Positions 1 through 8,400 of a stretch of DNA of 18,963 nt are shown piece by piece. Position numbers and translations under genes: made by a program. The notes under the pieces are model-generated. The model was not told where the DNA came from and did not search any database. It saw only the letters and a program-made list of their open reading frames with translations. Source of the DNA: Acidobacteriota bacterium (lineage in GTDB: Bacteria; Acidobacteriota; Terriglobia; Bryobacterales; JACQDG01). Positions within the stretch are counted from its first letter, which is position 1, and every line of letters starts with the position of its first letter. The stretch is taken from NCBI GenBank assembly GCA_016201185.1, contig JACQDG010000367.1, forward strand, positions 1 through 18,963, given 5' to 3'.

Positions 1-474
1 ACCGGCGCCTCTGCCTGCACGATGCTTCCGGTGTACGATCCGACGGACGGTTTCGTCACCGGTGGTGGGCGCATCGACTCTCCGGCGGGAAAAGATCTCT
101 TGAACACCTCGGCTGTGGGACCGGCGAGTTTCGGCTTCGTCTCCAAGTACCTCAAGGGCGCAAGCACACCCTCGGGAAACCTGGAATTCCAGTTCCAGGC
201 CGGCAACCTGAATTTCAAAAGCTCCAGTATGAACTGGTTGGTAGTCACCGGGCAGCCGCGAGCGCAATTTCAGGGTACGGGGACCATCAACGGAACCAGT
301 GTGTGCAAGTTCCAAGTAGACGCTTGGGACAACTCCTTCCCCTCCGGGGGCGCCTTCGTGGACGCCTTTGGCATCAAGATTTACTCCTGCAACTCAGGCG
401 GGGACGTCAATGGAAACCGTTACAGCATCGATGCAACTCCTTTGACCAAGGGGAGCATCCTCATCCACAAGTAA
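1..474 (+). CDS. Secreted protein with C-terminal post-COAP-1-like beta domain (5' partial)
   Basis: The frame is open from base 1 to the TAA at 472-474, so this is the C-terminal part (about 157 residues) of a gene that starts outside the window; the ATG at 22 lies inside the domain and is not taken as the start. The pattern is that of the repeated beta-rich domain often called post-COAP-1, found at the C-termini of secreted bacterial proteins: FVTGGGRIDSPAG, then FGFVSKYLKGAS, then LEFQFQAGNLNF, NWLVV, QFQGTGTING and a final GSILIHK. In such proteins it usually follows adhesin-like or PKD-type modules, so a surface or secreted location is likely. Three cysteines (TSVCKF, IYSCNS and one near the edge) are noticeable and could form disulphides. 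The function of the whole protein cannot be told. It converges on mutL. Confidence 0.72.
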   Translation, partial: TGASACTMLPVYDPTDGFVTGGGRIDSPAGKDLLNTSAVGPASFGFVSKYLKGASTPSGNLEFQFQAGNLNFKSSSMNWLVVTGQPRAQFQGTGTINGTSVCKFQVDAWDNSFPSGGAFVDAFGIKIYSCNSGGDVNGNRYSIDATPLTKGSILIHK

Positions 475-532
475 ACACATAAGGCGGGGGGGGCAGCCAT
501 CAGGCCTCAGAATACCGAAAAGCGGGGCACGT

Positions 533-593
533 GAATTCTCGCCAGGGGGTGAGTTTGAATCCAGCCAACACGGTCAGGGCGAATTCTCGACAG
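533..593. repeat. Short imperfect direct repeat between convergent genes
   Basis: The 125-base gap between the secreted-protein gene and mutL carries two 13-base copies of GAATTCTCGNCAG, at 533-545 and 581-593, differing at one base. A run of eight G lies at 486-493. I see no hairpin followed by a T tract here, so no intrinsic terminator can be named for either gene. The role of the repeat is unknown. Confidence 0.4.
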
Positions 594-599
594 TTTGCG

Positions 600-2525
600 C
601 TAAATCCGGTGGAAAGCCTTCAGGATCTCCTTCATGCTGTAGCGCAGCACGATGGGGCGGCCGTGGGGACAGCTCATGGGACAGTCGGTCTTGCCCAACT
701 CCTCGAGCAGCCACTGCATTTTGCGGGGATCGAGAGGAGTGTTGATCTTGATGGCGGCGTGGCAAGCGATGGAGGCGGCGACCTTGGCTTGGAGATCGGC
801 AGTAGAGAGATTTCGCAGTTCGGTCTCTGGAGTGTCCAGGATCTCTGTGAGTAACTTCTCGATCTGATCGTTCGCCAGGCCGGCCGGCGCCGCTTTTACC
901 GCAATGGTCTGGTGACCGAAGGGCTCCAGTTCGAAGCCGGCGGCGTTCAGCTCCTCAGCCAGGCGAGGGAAATTTATCTGCTGCCCCGCGGTGAGGCGGA
1001 CGACCATTGGCATTAACAGTCGCTGACGCTCGACAGCGCCCTTGGAGCGCTGGCGCAGGATCTTTTCAAACAGGATGCGCTCGTGAGCCACGTGCTGGTC
1101 GATGATCCAGAGGCCATCGGCGCCGGCGGCGACGATGAAGCTGTCCTTCACTTGCCCCAACGGTTGCAGCTCGCCGAGGGAGGCCAGTGACTCGACGGCG
1201 GCTTGCGGGGCGACCGCTGGAGCTGCCGGCGGCGCTTCCACTTCGATCGGGGGGGCCGAGGAAAAATCGAACCGGCCGGGGGGCGGAACGTTCGGCCGCA
1301 AGGCAAAATCGGAGAGCGGCAGAGCCGCGTCGGACTCCATCAACAGCAGGGAGGCCTCCGAGTAAGGCACGGAAACGGCCGGCTGCGGACCCGCAGGCTG
1401 CGGGCCGGACGGCGCTCTCACGGGGGGCGAAACGGGAAAAGTAGCGACCGGCTTCGTCTCGACCAGGCGCTCCCGCACCGCGTCCCGCACGAAATCGTGC
1501 ACGAAGGACTGGTGGCGGAAGCGCACTTCGGTCTTCGACGGATGCACGTTCACGTCCACCTCGTCAAAGGGAATCTCCAAAAACAGCAGAGCGAACGGAT
1601 AGCAGCCGGCAGGCAGCAGGTTGTGATAAGCGCTCGAGAGGGCGTGGAGCAGCAATCGATCCCGGATCAGCCGCCGGTTGACAAAAATGTAGATGGAATT
1701 CCGATTCAGCTTCTGCACCTGCGGCCGGGAGACGAACCCGGTCAGACGAAATGGTTTTTGTTCCGGCTCCTCCGGCTCAGTCTGGGCGGCGGCGACGGCT
1801 TCCACAGGCGGCGTCCAGGAGGGGCCAACCTGGATCTGCTTCTCACAGTTCCCCAGGGCCACCAGGTCTTCCAGGATTTCCGCGCCGAAGACCTGAAAGA
1901 CCCGCTCGCGCAGGGTCTCGACCGGCGTTACGTTCAGCAGTTCGCCGCGGGGCGTGGTCAAGAGGAAACTCTTGTCGGGATGCGCCAGGCTGTAATGCGT
2001 GACGAGCGAAGCGATGTGGGCGAGCTCGGTCTGCTCAGAGCGCAGGAATTTCCTGCGGGCCGGGACGTTGAAGAACAGGTCTTGCACGGTGAGGATGGCG
2101 CCCGGCGCGGAGGCCACCTCTTCAACCTTCAGCAATTTGCCGCCGGCGATCTCGACCCGCGTGCCGGTCTGCTCGCGCGCGGAGCGGGTCTCCAGCTGCA
2201 ACCGAGAAACCGAAGCGATCGACGGCAGGGCTTCACCGCGGAACCCGAGGGTGGCGATGGAGAGCAGGTCGCCCACTTCGCGCAGCTTGCTCGTGGCGTG
2301 CCTCTCGAAGGCCAGCAGGGCGTCGTCGCGCAGCATGCCCACCCCGTCGTCGGCCACCCGAATCAGCCGCTTGCCGCCGGCATCCACCTCCATGCGCATC
2401 CTGCCGGCCCCGGCGTCGAGGGAATTTTCAAGCAGTTCCTTCACTACGGAAGCGGGCCGCTCTACAACCTCACCGGCGGCGATCTTGTTGGCGACGTTGT
2501 CGGGTAAGATGCGGATGAGACCCAT
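600..2525 (-). CDS. mutL: DNA mismatch repair protein MutL, endonuclease-type
   Basis: MutL couples mismatch recognition by MutS to strand incision. The N-terminal GHKL ATPase is complete: IAAGEVVERPASVVKEL, ENSLDAGA, DDGVGM, HATSKL and LGFRGEALPSI lie in order within residues 15-105, followed by the transducer domain to about residue 340. A proline/alanine-rich linker follows (about 355-440). The C-terminal dimerization domain carries the metal-dependent nicking motif DQHVAHERILFE (476-487; the usual fourth residue A is V), plus ACHAAIK and CPHGRP (619-624), the other parts of the metal site. It should therefore be a latent endonuclease, as in bacteria without MutH. The length, 641 residues, is normal. 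No Shine-Dalgarno sequence precedes the ATG; an inverted repeat ends five bases upstream of it. The gene follows the penicillin-binding gene by 71 bases and could be read from the same transcript. Confidence 0.97.
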   Translation of the reverse strand: MGLIRILPDNVANKIAAGEVVERPASVVKELLENSLDAGAGRMRMEVDAGGKRLIRVADDGVGMLRDDALLAFERHATSKLREVGDLLSIATLGFRGEALPSIASVSRLQLETRSAREQTGTRVEIAGGKLLKVEEVASAPGAILTVQDLFFNVPARRKFLRSEQTELAHIASLVTHYSLAHPDKSFLLTTPRGELLNVTPVETLRERVFQVFGAEILEDLVALGNCEKQIQVGPSWTPPVEAVAAAQTEPEEPEQKPFRLTGFVSRPQVQKLNRNSIYIFVNRRLIRDRLLLHALSSAYHNLLPAGCYPFALLFLEIPFDEVDVNVHPSKTEVRFRHQSFVHDFVRDAVRERLVETKPVATFPVSPPVRAPSGPQPAGPQPAVSVPYSEASLLLMESDAALPLSDFALRPNVPPPGRFDFSSAPPIEVEAPPAAPAVAPQAAVESLASLGELQPLGQVKDSFIVAAGADGLWIIDQHVAHERILFEKILRQRSKGAVERQRLLMPMVVRLTAGQQINFPRLAEELNAAGFELEPFGHQTIAVKAAPAGLANDQIEKLLTEILDTPETELRNLSTADLQAKVAASIACHAAIKINTPLDPRKMQWLLEELGKTDCPMSCPHGRPIVLRYSMKEILKAFHRI

Positions 2526-2530
2526 AGGGG

Positions 2531-2580
2531 CAGGTGTCAGGTTTCAGGTGCCAGTATACTCCCCTGACACCTAACACCTG
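2531..2580. repeat. Imperfect inverted repeat (REP-like hairpin) abutting the mutL start
   Basis: Arms at 2531-2548 and 2563-2580 match at 16 of 18 positions as inverted copies, with a 14-base loop. They are built from CAGGT-type units, and a further related unit (GGAACCTGAAACTT, 2580-2593) follows. In the mutL mRNA the hairpin would end five bases before the ATG, where a ribosome binding site should be. It may be a dispersed palindromic element, a structure limiting mutL translation, or a processing signal between the penicillin-binding gene and mutL. No T tract follows, so it is not a typical terminator. Confidence 0.65.
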
Positions 2581-2596
2581 GAACCTGAAACTTAAT

Positions 2597-3763
2597 TTAG
2601 TGCGAGCAGCAGCTATCCCCGGCGATGTAGGAACCAGTAGGCAACTCGGGGTGATTGGCGAAATAGTTGTGCTCGTTGAGGGACTTATAGACCCGACCGG
2701 CGACCTCGGCAGCGCGGGGACCGAAGGTGGCCCGGCCGCCGCGCAACAGTACCACCACCGCCAGCTTGCTGCCTAGCTCGTTGTAGGACGTGAACCAGCC
2801 CAGGCGGACCCCGTCCTGGCTGAAAGTGCCGGTCTTGCCGAAGATGGGGTCCTGCGGATCGTAGGCCCGGCGGGCGGTGCCCCGCTCGACGGCCGCCATC
2901 ATGCCGGGCAGCACGGCCGGAATCCAGCTCTGGATGTCCAGGCGCCGCTTGATCTTGGGGATGAATTGGGCGAGCTCCTCTGGGGTTCTTGGGTATTGCA
3001 AATAGTAAAGAGTGCCTCCGTTGGCGATGGCTGATACAAAGGCGGCCTGCTGGAGCGGCGTAGCGGCGATCTCCTCGCCAAAGCTGGTTAGCCGGCCCAC
3101 CCCGCCGTGTCTCGGCTGCGCCTCGGGAAAGGTGCCCAACTGCTCACCGGGAATGTTCCATCCCGCTTTTTCCCCGAACCCGAACAGGCGCACATACTGC
3201 CGCACGCGCTCGAAGCCCAGCGCCTCGCCCAGACGCGCAAAGAAGACGTTGTTGGAGATGGCGAGAGCGTCGGTTAGGTTCATGAACCACTGGCGTCCCA
3301 GCCGCAGTTTGGTGTGCAGGCTGATGACGCCCTCGTTCAGAGCGGCCAGGGCTACCGGCACCTTGATCGTGGAGCAGGGGGTGAACCCGCTGGCCAGAGC
3401 CAGTTTCTGGTTGACCATGGCCAGGACGCGGCCGGTGTTAGGATCGACCACCACCACGCTTCCGTTCAGCGGCCCCAGCCCATCCACAGCCGCTTGACGG
3501 ACGGTCAGGTCTTCCCCGTCCAGGACGTCGCCGGCCGCGGAATCGGCAAGCGAAGATTCCCGCCACCACTCGCCCTTTGCTTTTCTCGCGGCGCGCTTGC
3601 CGCGTCTCGCGGAACTCTTCGTCGCCGCCACGGCGGAAGGGGATGACTTTGGCTTCTTGCGGCGCGTGGGCTGCTTGTCAGAGGCCAGCGCCCATAAGCT
3701 CGAAGAAAAAACGAAAATCCCTGCTAGCGCCAGTCGAGCGAGTATTTTTGCCGTAAGCTGCAC
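2597..3763 (-). CDS. Short penicillin-binding transpeptidase-domain protein
   Basis: This is a D,D-transpeptidase-type serine enzyme of the penicillin-binding/class D beta-lactamase fold, acting on peptidoglycan in the periplasm. An N-terminal signal or anchor segment (about residues 5-27) is followed by a basic linker. The three active-site motifs are present: STIK at 131-134 (Ser131 nucleophile), SNN at 170-172 and KTG at 310-312. At 388 residues it lacks the large N-terminal dimerization module of class B PBPs and has no transglycosylase domain, so it is a minimal transpeptidase; a role in beta-lactam response cannot be excluded. The start is GTG at 3763, supported by AGGAG at 3768-3772; no ATG fits as well. 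The C-terminus ends in a cysteine pair and a histidine (CCSH). The true substrate is not visible from sequence. Confidence 0.88.
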   Translation of the reverse strand: MQLTAKILARLALAGIFVFSSSLWALASDKQPTRRKKPKSSPSAVAATKSSARRGKRAARKAKGEWWRESSLADSAAGDVLDGEDLTVRQAAVDGLGPLNGSVVVVDPNTGRVLAMVNQKLALASGFTPCSTIKVPVALAALNEGVISLHTKLRLGRQWFMNLTDALAISNNVFFARLGEALGFERVRQYVRLFGFGEKAGWNIPGEQLGTFPEAQPRHGGVGRLTSFGEEIAATPLQQAAFVSAIANGGTLYYLQYPRTPEELAQFIPKIKRRLDIQSWIPAVLPGMMAAVERGTARRAYDPQDPIFGKTGTFSQDGVRLGWFTSYNELGSKLAVVVLLRGGRATFGPRAAEVAGRVYKSLNEHNYFANHPELPTGSYIAGDSCCSH

Positions 3764-3799
3764 GAGGCTCCTGTTAAATCTACTGAATCAAGTATTGAA

Positions 3800-3817
3800 G
3801 GCGGCGGAACTGCCGCC
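3800..3817. other. GC hairpin in the leader of the transpeptidase gene
   Basis: GGCGGC and GCCGCC form a perfect six-base stem around a six-base loop. It lies 37 bases upstream of the GTG start of the transpeptidase gene, inside the predicted untranslated leader. There is no adjacent T tract, so attenuation is not supported. Confidence 0.35.
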
Positions 3818-3949
3818 CTCCCGGCCCGACAACTTCCTGCCGGCTCCTACCTCGGAACTGGGCGACGGCTCGCTTCCTGCGCCGCCGAGATTCCTCGAAA
3901 TTCCGATCGACAGCGCGCCTTCCCGATAGGAGCTCCTGTCTTAGGCATT

Positions 3950-3978
3950 ATTCTCAAGGGATTAGGGCTGGAAGTCAA
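3950..3978 (-). promoter_or_regulatory. Second, downstream promoter candidate for the transpeptidase gene
   Basis: On the minus strand TTGACT (3973-3978) is followed after 17 bases by GAGAAT (3950-3955). It sits just downstream of the stronger candidate at 3982-4010, so the gene may have tandem promoters, or only one of the two may be real. Confidence 0.35.
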
Positions 3979-3981
3979 GAC

Positions 3982-4010
3982 ATAATCTGGGCTGGGGAAA
4001 GTTTTGTCAA
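3982..4010 (-). promoter_or_regulatory. Sigma-70-type promoter candidate for the transpeptidase gene
   Basis: Read on the minus strand, a perfect TTGACA (4005-4010) is followed after exactly 17 bases by GATTAT (3982-3987, four of six consensus positions). It lies in the 322-base gap between the PEGA-protein gene and the transpeptidase gene and points at the latter, giving a leader of roughly 210 bases. Confidence 0.5.
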
Positions 4011-4059
4011 GCTGAATCCCATTGTCGATTCTGCAAAGCCGGGGTGGATCTGCCTGGGG

Positions 4060-4073
4060 GGCATCGGGATGCC
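4060..4073 (-). terminator. Weak hairpin after the PEGA-protein gene
   Basis: GGCAT and ATGCC form a five-base stem with a four-base loop, 12 bases past the stop codon of the PEGA-protein gene. There is no T tract on the transcript side, so termination here would need Rho or another mechanism. It is listed only because it sits at the expected place. Confidence 0.2.
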
Positions 4074-4085
4074 GGACAGAACGGG

Positions 4086-5351
4086 CTATCGGGGGAAGTC
4101 CTTGTCCCGCAGCTTGGCATTAGGCTCCAAGCGAGCGAACCGGAGTTCCATACCGTGCTGGACGGCGTCGGCAAATTTCACGACCAAAGTCATGGGGTAA
4201 TGGGACTGGCCCTGGGGGCGGTAGTCGGAGTAAAGCACTTGAAGTCCCGACCCCAACCCGGAGGCCGATTCGTAAACGACTTTCGCCGGGAGAAAGTCCT
4301 GGCCCAGGGTCAAGACGAACGTCTCGACGTCGCCTTCAGCTCGAAGGACGAGACCTTCCTGGCCGGAGGGCGTACCGGCGCCTGCCAGGAGCCGCATCTT
4401 GCCGTCGTGAATGCGGTCCACCAGGGCAACCAACTGAAAAGAGAGGAACTCGTTGATGCCCTTTTCTATTTCCTTGGCCTCCAACGAGCCGCGGAGCTTG
4501 CCGCTGCCCCCGGTCCTGGTCTTTTCGCCCACTCGAGATACCCACCATTTCAAACCGGCGCCTTGCATCTCCCAATAGACCCGGTCGGGTAGTTGCAGGC
4601 GGGCATTCACGGTCCAATCGGTGCGGGCCCCGCTGGGGTCCCACAGGACCGCTTTGCCGGCGGCGGTGAGTGTGCGCACATCGCGCAGCCCGGCCTCGCC
4701 TCCTAGGGACTCCATCAGTTGAGCAAACACTTCCGCCCCCAGTTTCTCTTTCATGGTGGGCGTTGGCGCCAGCTTAATGCTATGGCGAGCAGGCGCGCCG
4801 GGCTGGAGGGTCAGGGACGCCTGCTGGCCTTCATAGCCCTTTTTGCGGTAATCGAGAAAGATCTTGCCCACCGGCAGCCCGGTGATTGTTCTCGATCCCC
4901 CTTGCGTTGCACCGTGAGAGGTTCCGTTGACGAGTACGTCACATTCCGGCGGATAGCAAGTCACCGTCAGGGGACCGGCACGCGGGGGTTCCTTGGGAGC
5001 CGCAGAAGTAGGAGCGGGCGGGCCGCCTGGCGCGAGGCGCGAAATAAACTGCAATAGTTCCTCGGAAGCACCGCTTGTTTTGAGCCGGTCGAGGGCCTCC
5101 GGCGTGGCCGTAAAGGCCAGGCCGCAGCTCTGGATAATCTTGCGGAGCTGGCCTTCGTAGACGTCGGGGATGGCTTTGGCTACCTCATCGACCGTAAGGG
5201 GCACGCAGGTGGGGGTTGAGTCCTTCCTTTTTGCCTTGCCGGCGCTTCTCCTCCTTTGCGGCGGTGACGCGGCGGCCGGTTCACCGGCGGCCGGCGGCGG
5301 GATCGCGAGCCCCATGCCCAGCAAGACCACGGTTCCAACTCTTATCCACAT
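4086..5351 (-). CDS. Secreted PEGA-domain protein with LolA-like C-terminal region
   Basis: A signal peptide (about residues 1-23) is followed by a basic, low-complexity stretch, then a helical segment (about 50-108, including LTVDEVAKAI and SGASEELLQFI) of a kind often seen in acidobacterial envelope proteins. A PEGA domain (about 128-195: LTVTCYPPECDVLVNG, GLPVGKIFLDYRKKGYEG) is a beta module typical of surface proteins and of proteins linked to Ser/Thr kinases. The last 200 residues look like a one-sided beta sheet resembling outer-membrane lipoprotein carrier folds (VLWDPSGARTDW, MQGAGLKWWVSR, PAKVVYES), but no lipobox is present. It follows the kinase gene by 51 bases and is probably in its operon, so it may be a periplasmic partner of that kinase. 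The start at ATG 5351 is the only one possible before an in-frame stop; AGGAA lies rather far upstream. The function is unknown. Confidence 0.75.
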   Translation of the reverse strand: MWIRVGTVVLLGMGLAIPPPAAGEPAAASPPQRRRSAGKAKRKDSTPTCVPLTVDEVAKAIPDVYEGQLRKIIQSCGLAFTATPEALDRLKTSGASEELLQFISRLAPGGPPAPTSAAPKEPPRAGPLTVTCYPPECDVLVNGTSHGATQGGSRTITGLPVGKIFLDYRKKGYEGQQASLTLQPGAPARHSIKLAPTPTMKEKLGAEVFAQLMESLGGEAGLRDVRTLTAAGKAVLWDPSGARTDWTVNARLQLPDRVYWEMQGAGLKWWVSRVGEKTRTGGSGKLRGSLEAKEIEKGINEFLSFQLVALVDRIHDGKMRLLAGAGTPSGQEGLVLRAEGDVETFVLTLGQDFLPAKVVYESASGLGSGLQVLYSDYRPQGQSHYPMTLVVKFADAVQHGMELRFARLEPNAKLRDKDFPR

Positions 5352-5402
5352 ATCGAGCTGGTCATTTCCTTACGCGGCCCATACGAAGCGCTTGAAGGGC
5401 GC

Positions 5403-8400
5403 CTAACGCGACGGCAGCCTGGCCTCGAACTGTTTGGCCCGGTGAACCCTTTGCCGCAGTTCGATAGCCGGAGTATAGTTGGGGCGGTTGCGGAGCACCT
5501 GATCTAGAGTGCGCAGGGCTTCGTTGTAACGACCGTCTTTCCAGGCTTCGGTGGCCCTCGCCATTCCTTGTTCCACGCGCAGCGACCTGCCTCTTGGAGC
5601 CGTGGTTGAAAACGGAGCCGGCGGCTCGCGAAGCGCTTCCCAATCCCTCCGGGTCCGGTCTGCCTGGCCTGCAAGGTCCGGGTCACTGCGGGCGGTGGCG
5701 ATCTGGCCGGCGGCGGCGTCCAGGTTATTCTGCCACTCTGAAAATGGCCGGCCCGCCCCCTTGCCCATCCGGGCCAGAGCAAGGTTTAGCCGCGCCATCT
5801 CCAGGTTGGCCTCCGGACCTTGCGGGCTGATACCGAACCGGGCCACAAAGGCAGCGAGCTTCTCCAGTTGCGTGCGTATCTCCGGCTCGGCGGCCGAATC
5901 GCCGGGGGCAGACAATTTCAGCAGCGCAAGGGCCGCTTCAGGCTCTTCGCTGGACCAGTTGCCCAAGTCGGCCGTATTGGCGTAGCCACGAGGAAGAGCG
6001 CGCTTTGGCGTCACGTATTGGACCTCGACCCACTGCTTATCGCGCGAGCCGGGCAGTCGCAGAACATTCAGGCGATCGCCACGCCGCAAAGAAGCCAGAA
6101 TCTTGGCGCCTGGGACGGGGGCGGCGTAGATCCGAGTCTCGGCTGACGCCACCTCCGCTGAGGCCAGCGCAGGAGCAACAGGGGCCGAGCGAGGAATCAG
6201 GCGATAGCCGATCACTCCAGCCAGCAGCAGGATTCCGGCGGTAAAACCGCCCACAACCCACTTTTGCGCCGGCTGCAGGCCGTCCGTTGATGGCATCGCC
6301 CTGGCAGGCGCCTTTCGGGTACCCACCGCGGTGGGCCGGCCGGCAGGCGGGGTCATTCGCGGCAGACTGGGCGGGGACGCGGCGGGAACAGGACGCTTGA
6401 CTGGAGCCTTCACGTGCTCCAGGGTTGCAATACCACGGGACGCTGTAGAAGGCGGCGACGTTGGTGACGGTGTTCGCATCGCGGTGGAAGCCGGAGGCGG
6501 GGCCGGCTTTTTTACTTCCGCCGGCGGAGGGGCGGGAGCCGGCGCGGGCACAGCCGGCACTTCGGGAAGCTTAGGCGGCGCGGGCGGCGGCGCAGGCTGG
6601 GCGGATCGTGCCGCTGGGCCCGGAACCTCAAATGGACCGGAAGGCAATGGCTCCGAGCGAGAGGCCGCTGCCGCCGGAGGCTTTTCCGGCGCCGCCGGCT
6701 TCGGGCGCTCGAGTCCGGCCAGAGCGTTCTGCTTGATGGCCGCAATCTCCTTGTCTTTCTGCTGTCGCGGCCCCAGGCTCTCCACGAACGCCACGCACTG
6801 CCGGCAATCCAGCTCCAGCAGTTGCCGGGCCCGCTGCCGAAGGGCGACCATGATGGGGTCCTGTGGCGGAACAGCGGCGACCGGAACCAGCTCGTTCAGC
6901 CGCTTCTCGCACTCGCTAACGGCCATCGCGAAGCGCTCGTCCGCGGCCAGCAGTTCTTGCATGCGTCCCAGAGCCTGGGAAGCGGCCGCCGGCCGCTGGT
7001 GGTCAACGGCCTCGTCGAACTCGTGCAGCAGCCGCAGGAAGTCCGCCATGCGCTGCTCGTTCGGGTCTTCGTCCAGGCGGACCTCATCGAACTCGCGGCG
7101 GTACCGCTGGCGGGTCTCGATCTTCTCCGGGTCCATCAGCGGTAGGTTCTCCATGAACTGGAGAGATTCTTCAGCGCCCGAGACGTCATTCTCCTGCATG
7201 CGCTCGGCGAAGCGGGCCCGCGCCAGCTCGAAATCGGCGGTCAGAAGCGCCTTTTCCGCCTGCGCCCGCAACCGCAGGGCTTCTTCGGAACCACCGGCCT
7301 GTTCGGTCAGCACGACCCGTAATTGCTGGGAACACTCCGCTATGGTCGCCCGATCCTGCTCCTCGATCGACTGTTGCAACCGGGCCAGCAGGGGCAGGAG
7401 ATCCGGACCGGAGCGGACAGGCCCGGCCGAGGCTCCGGCCTCAGTGGCAAGCGGCGCAGCCGGTTCGGACGACGGGGCGGAAAGGAGTTTGGCAGCCGCC
7501 ACCTCTTCCCCTAAGGCCCGGATCTGAGGATGGTCGGGGAACTCCGATTTCAGCCGCTCGATTTCGCGAAAGCTGCCCTCCAGGTCGCCTTTTTTCACCA
7601 TAACGCGGGCGTGCCGCAGACCCTTCAGAGCCGTTTGCGCCAAGCTCAAGGCTTTCTCGAGCGCCCCGCGTATCCGCTCCAGAGCGGCAAGGATTTCGTG
7701 CAATTCGAGGTAAGTGGCTGCGGCCGGGGTTTTGGGCGTCCCTTGATCCACTGCGTTCCAATCAGCGCCGGCTTCCTGAAAGAGGGCGAGAATTCTTGGG
7801 CAGCGTTCGAAGTCACCCAGTTCGGCGCGGGAGGCGAGAACCTCGTTTCGCAGCGACTCCACCTGGGGATATAGTTCGGCGACCTTCAGCCGAAGCTCCT
7901 CCCGGACCGCCCGCAGGGCGCCGGCAAACTCGTCCCCCGTCTGGAAGCGCCGCTCAGGGCTCTTGTCCAGCCCCCGGGCCATCAACTGCTCGAGTGAAGC
8001 CGGCATCCGCGTGTCGATGGCGCAGAGCGACTGCGGCTGCTCGCTCACAATGCGCTTCGCGACATTGGAACCCTTGAAAGGATGCTCGGAGACGAGGAAC
8101 TCGAAAAAAACCAGGGCGGCGGCAAACAGGTACGTGCGGGTCTCGCAGGGCTTGCCGCCGATCTGTTCGGGCGCCATGTAATCGGGAGTACCCAGAGCGG
8201 CTCCGGCGCGGGTGAGCTGGGAGGCGGTCACGCGGGCGATGCCGAAATCCAGGATCTTGGCCCAGTTACCCTGCTGGATGAAGATATTGCCGGGCTTGAT
8301 GTCGCGGTGGACGATGCCGTTGCGGTGGGCGTGGGCCAGCCCTTCGCACACTTGGGCCGAGAGCTCCAGCCTGGTTTCGAGGGGCATCGGGCGTTTTTCA

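Noticed and set aside
1203..2507. 434-codon open frame on the plus strand opposite mutL
   Set aside because: It is a shadow of a well-conserved gene in GC-rich DNA; its translation is low-complexity Arg/Gly/Gln-rich sequence without family features.
6331..7527. 398-codon plus-strand open frame opposite the kinase's linker
   Set aside because: It mirrors the Pro/Ala-rich and helical coding sequence of the kinase; Ser/Gly/Ala-rich product, no motif.
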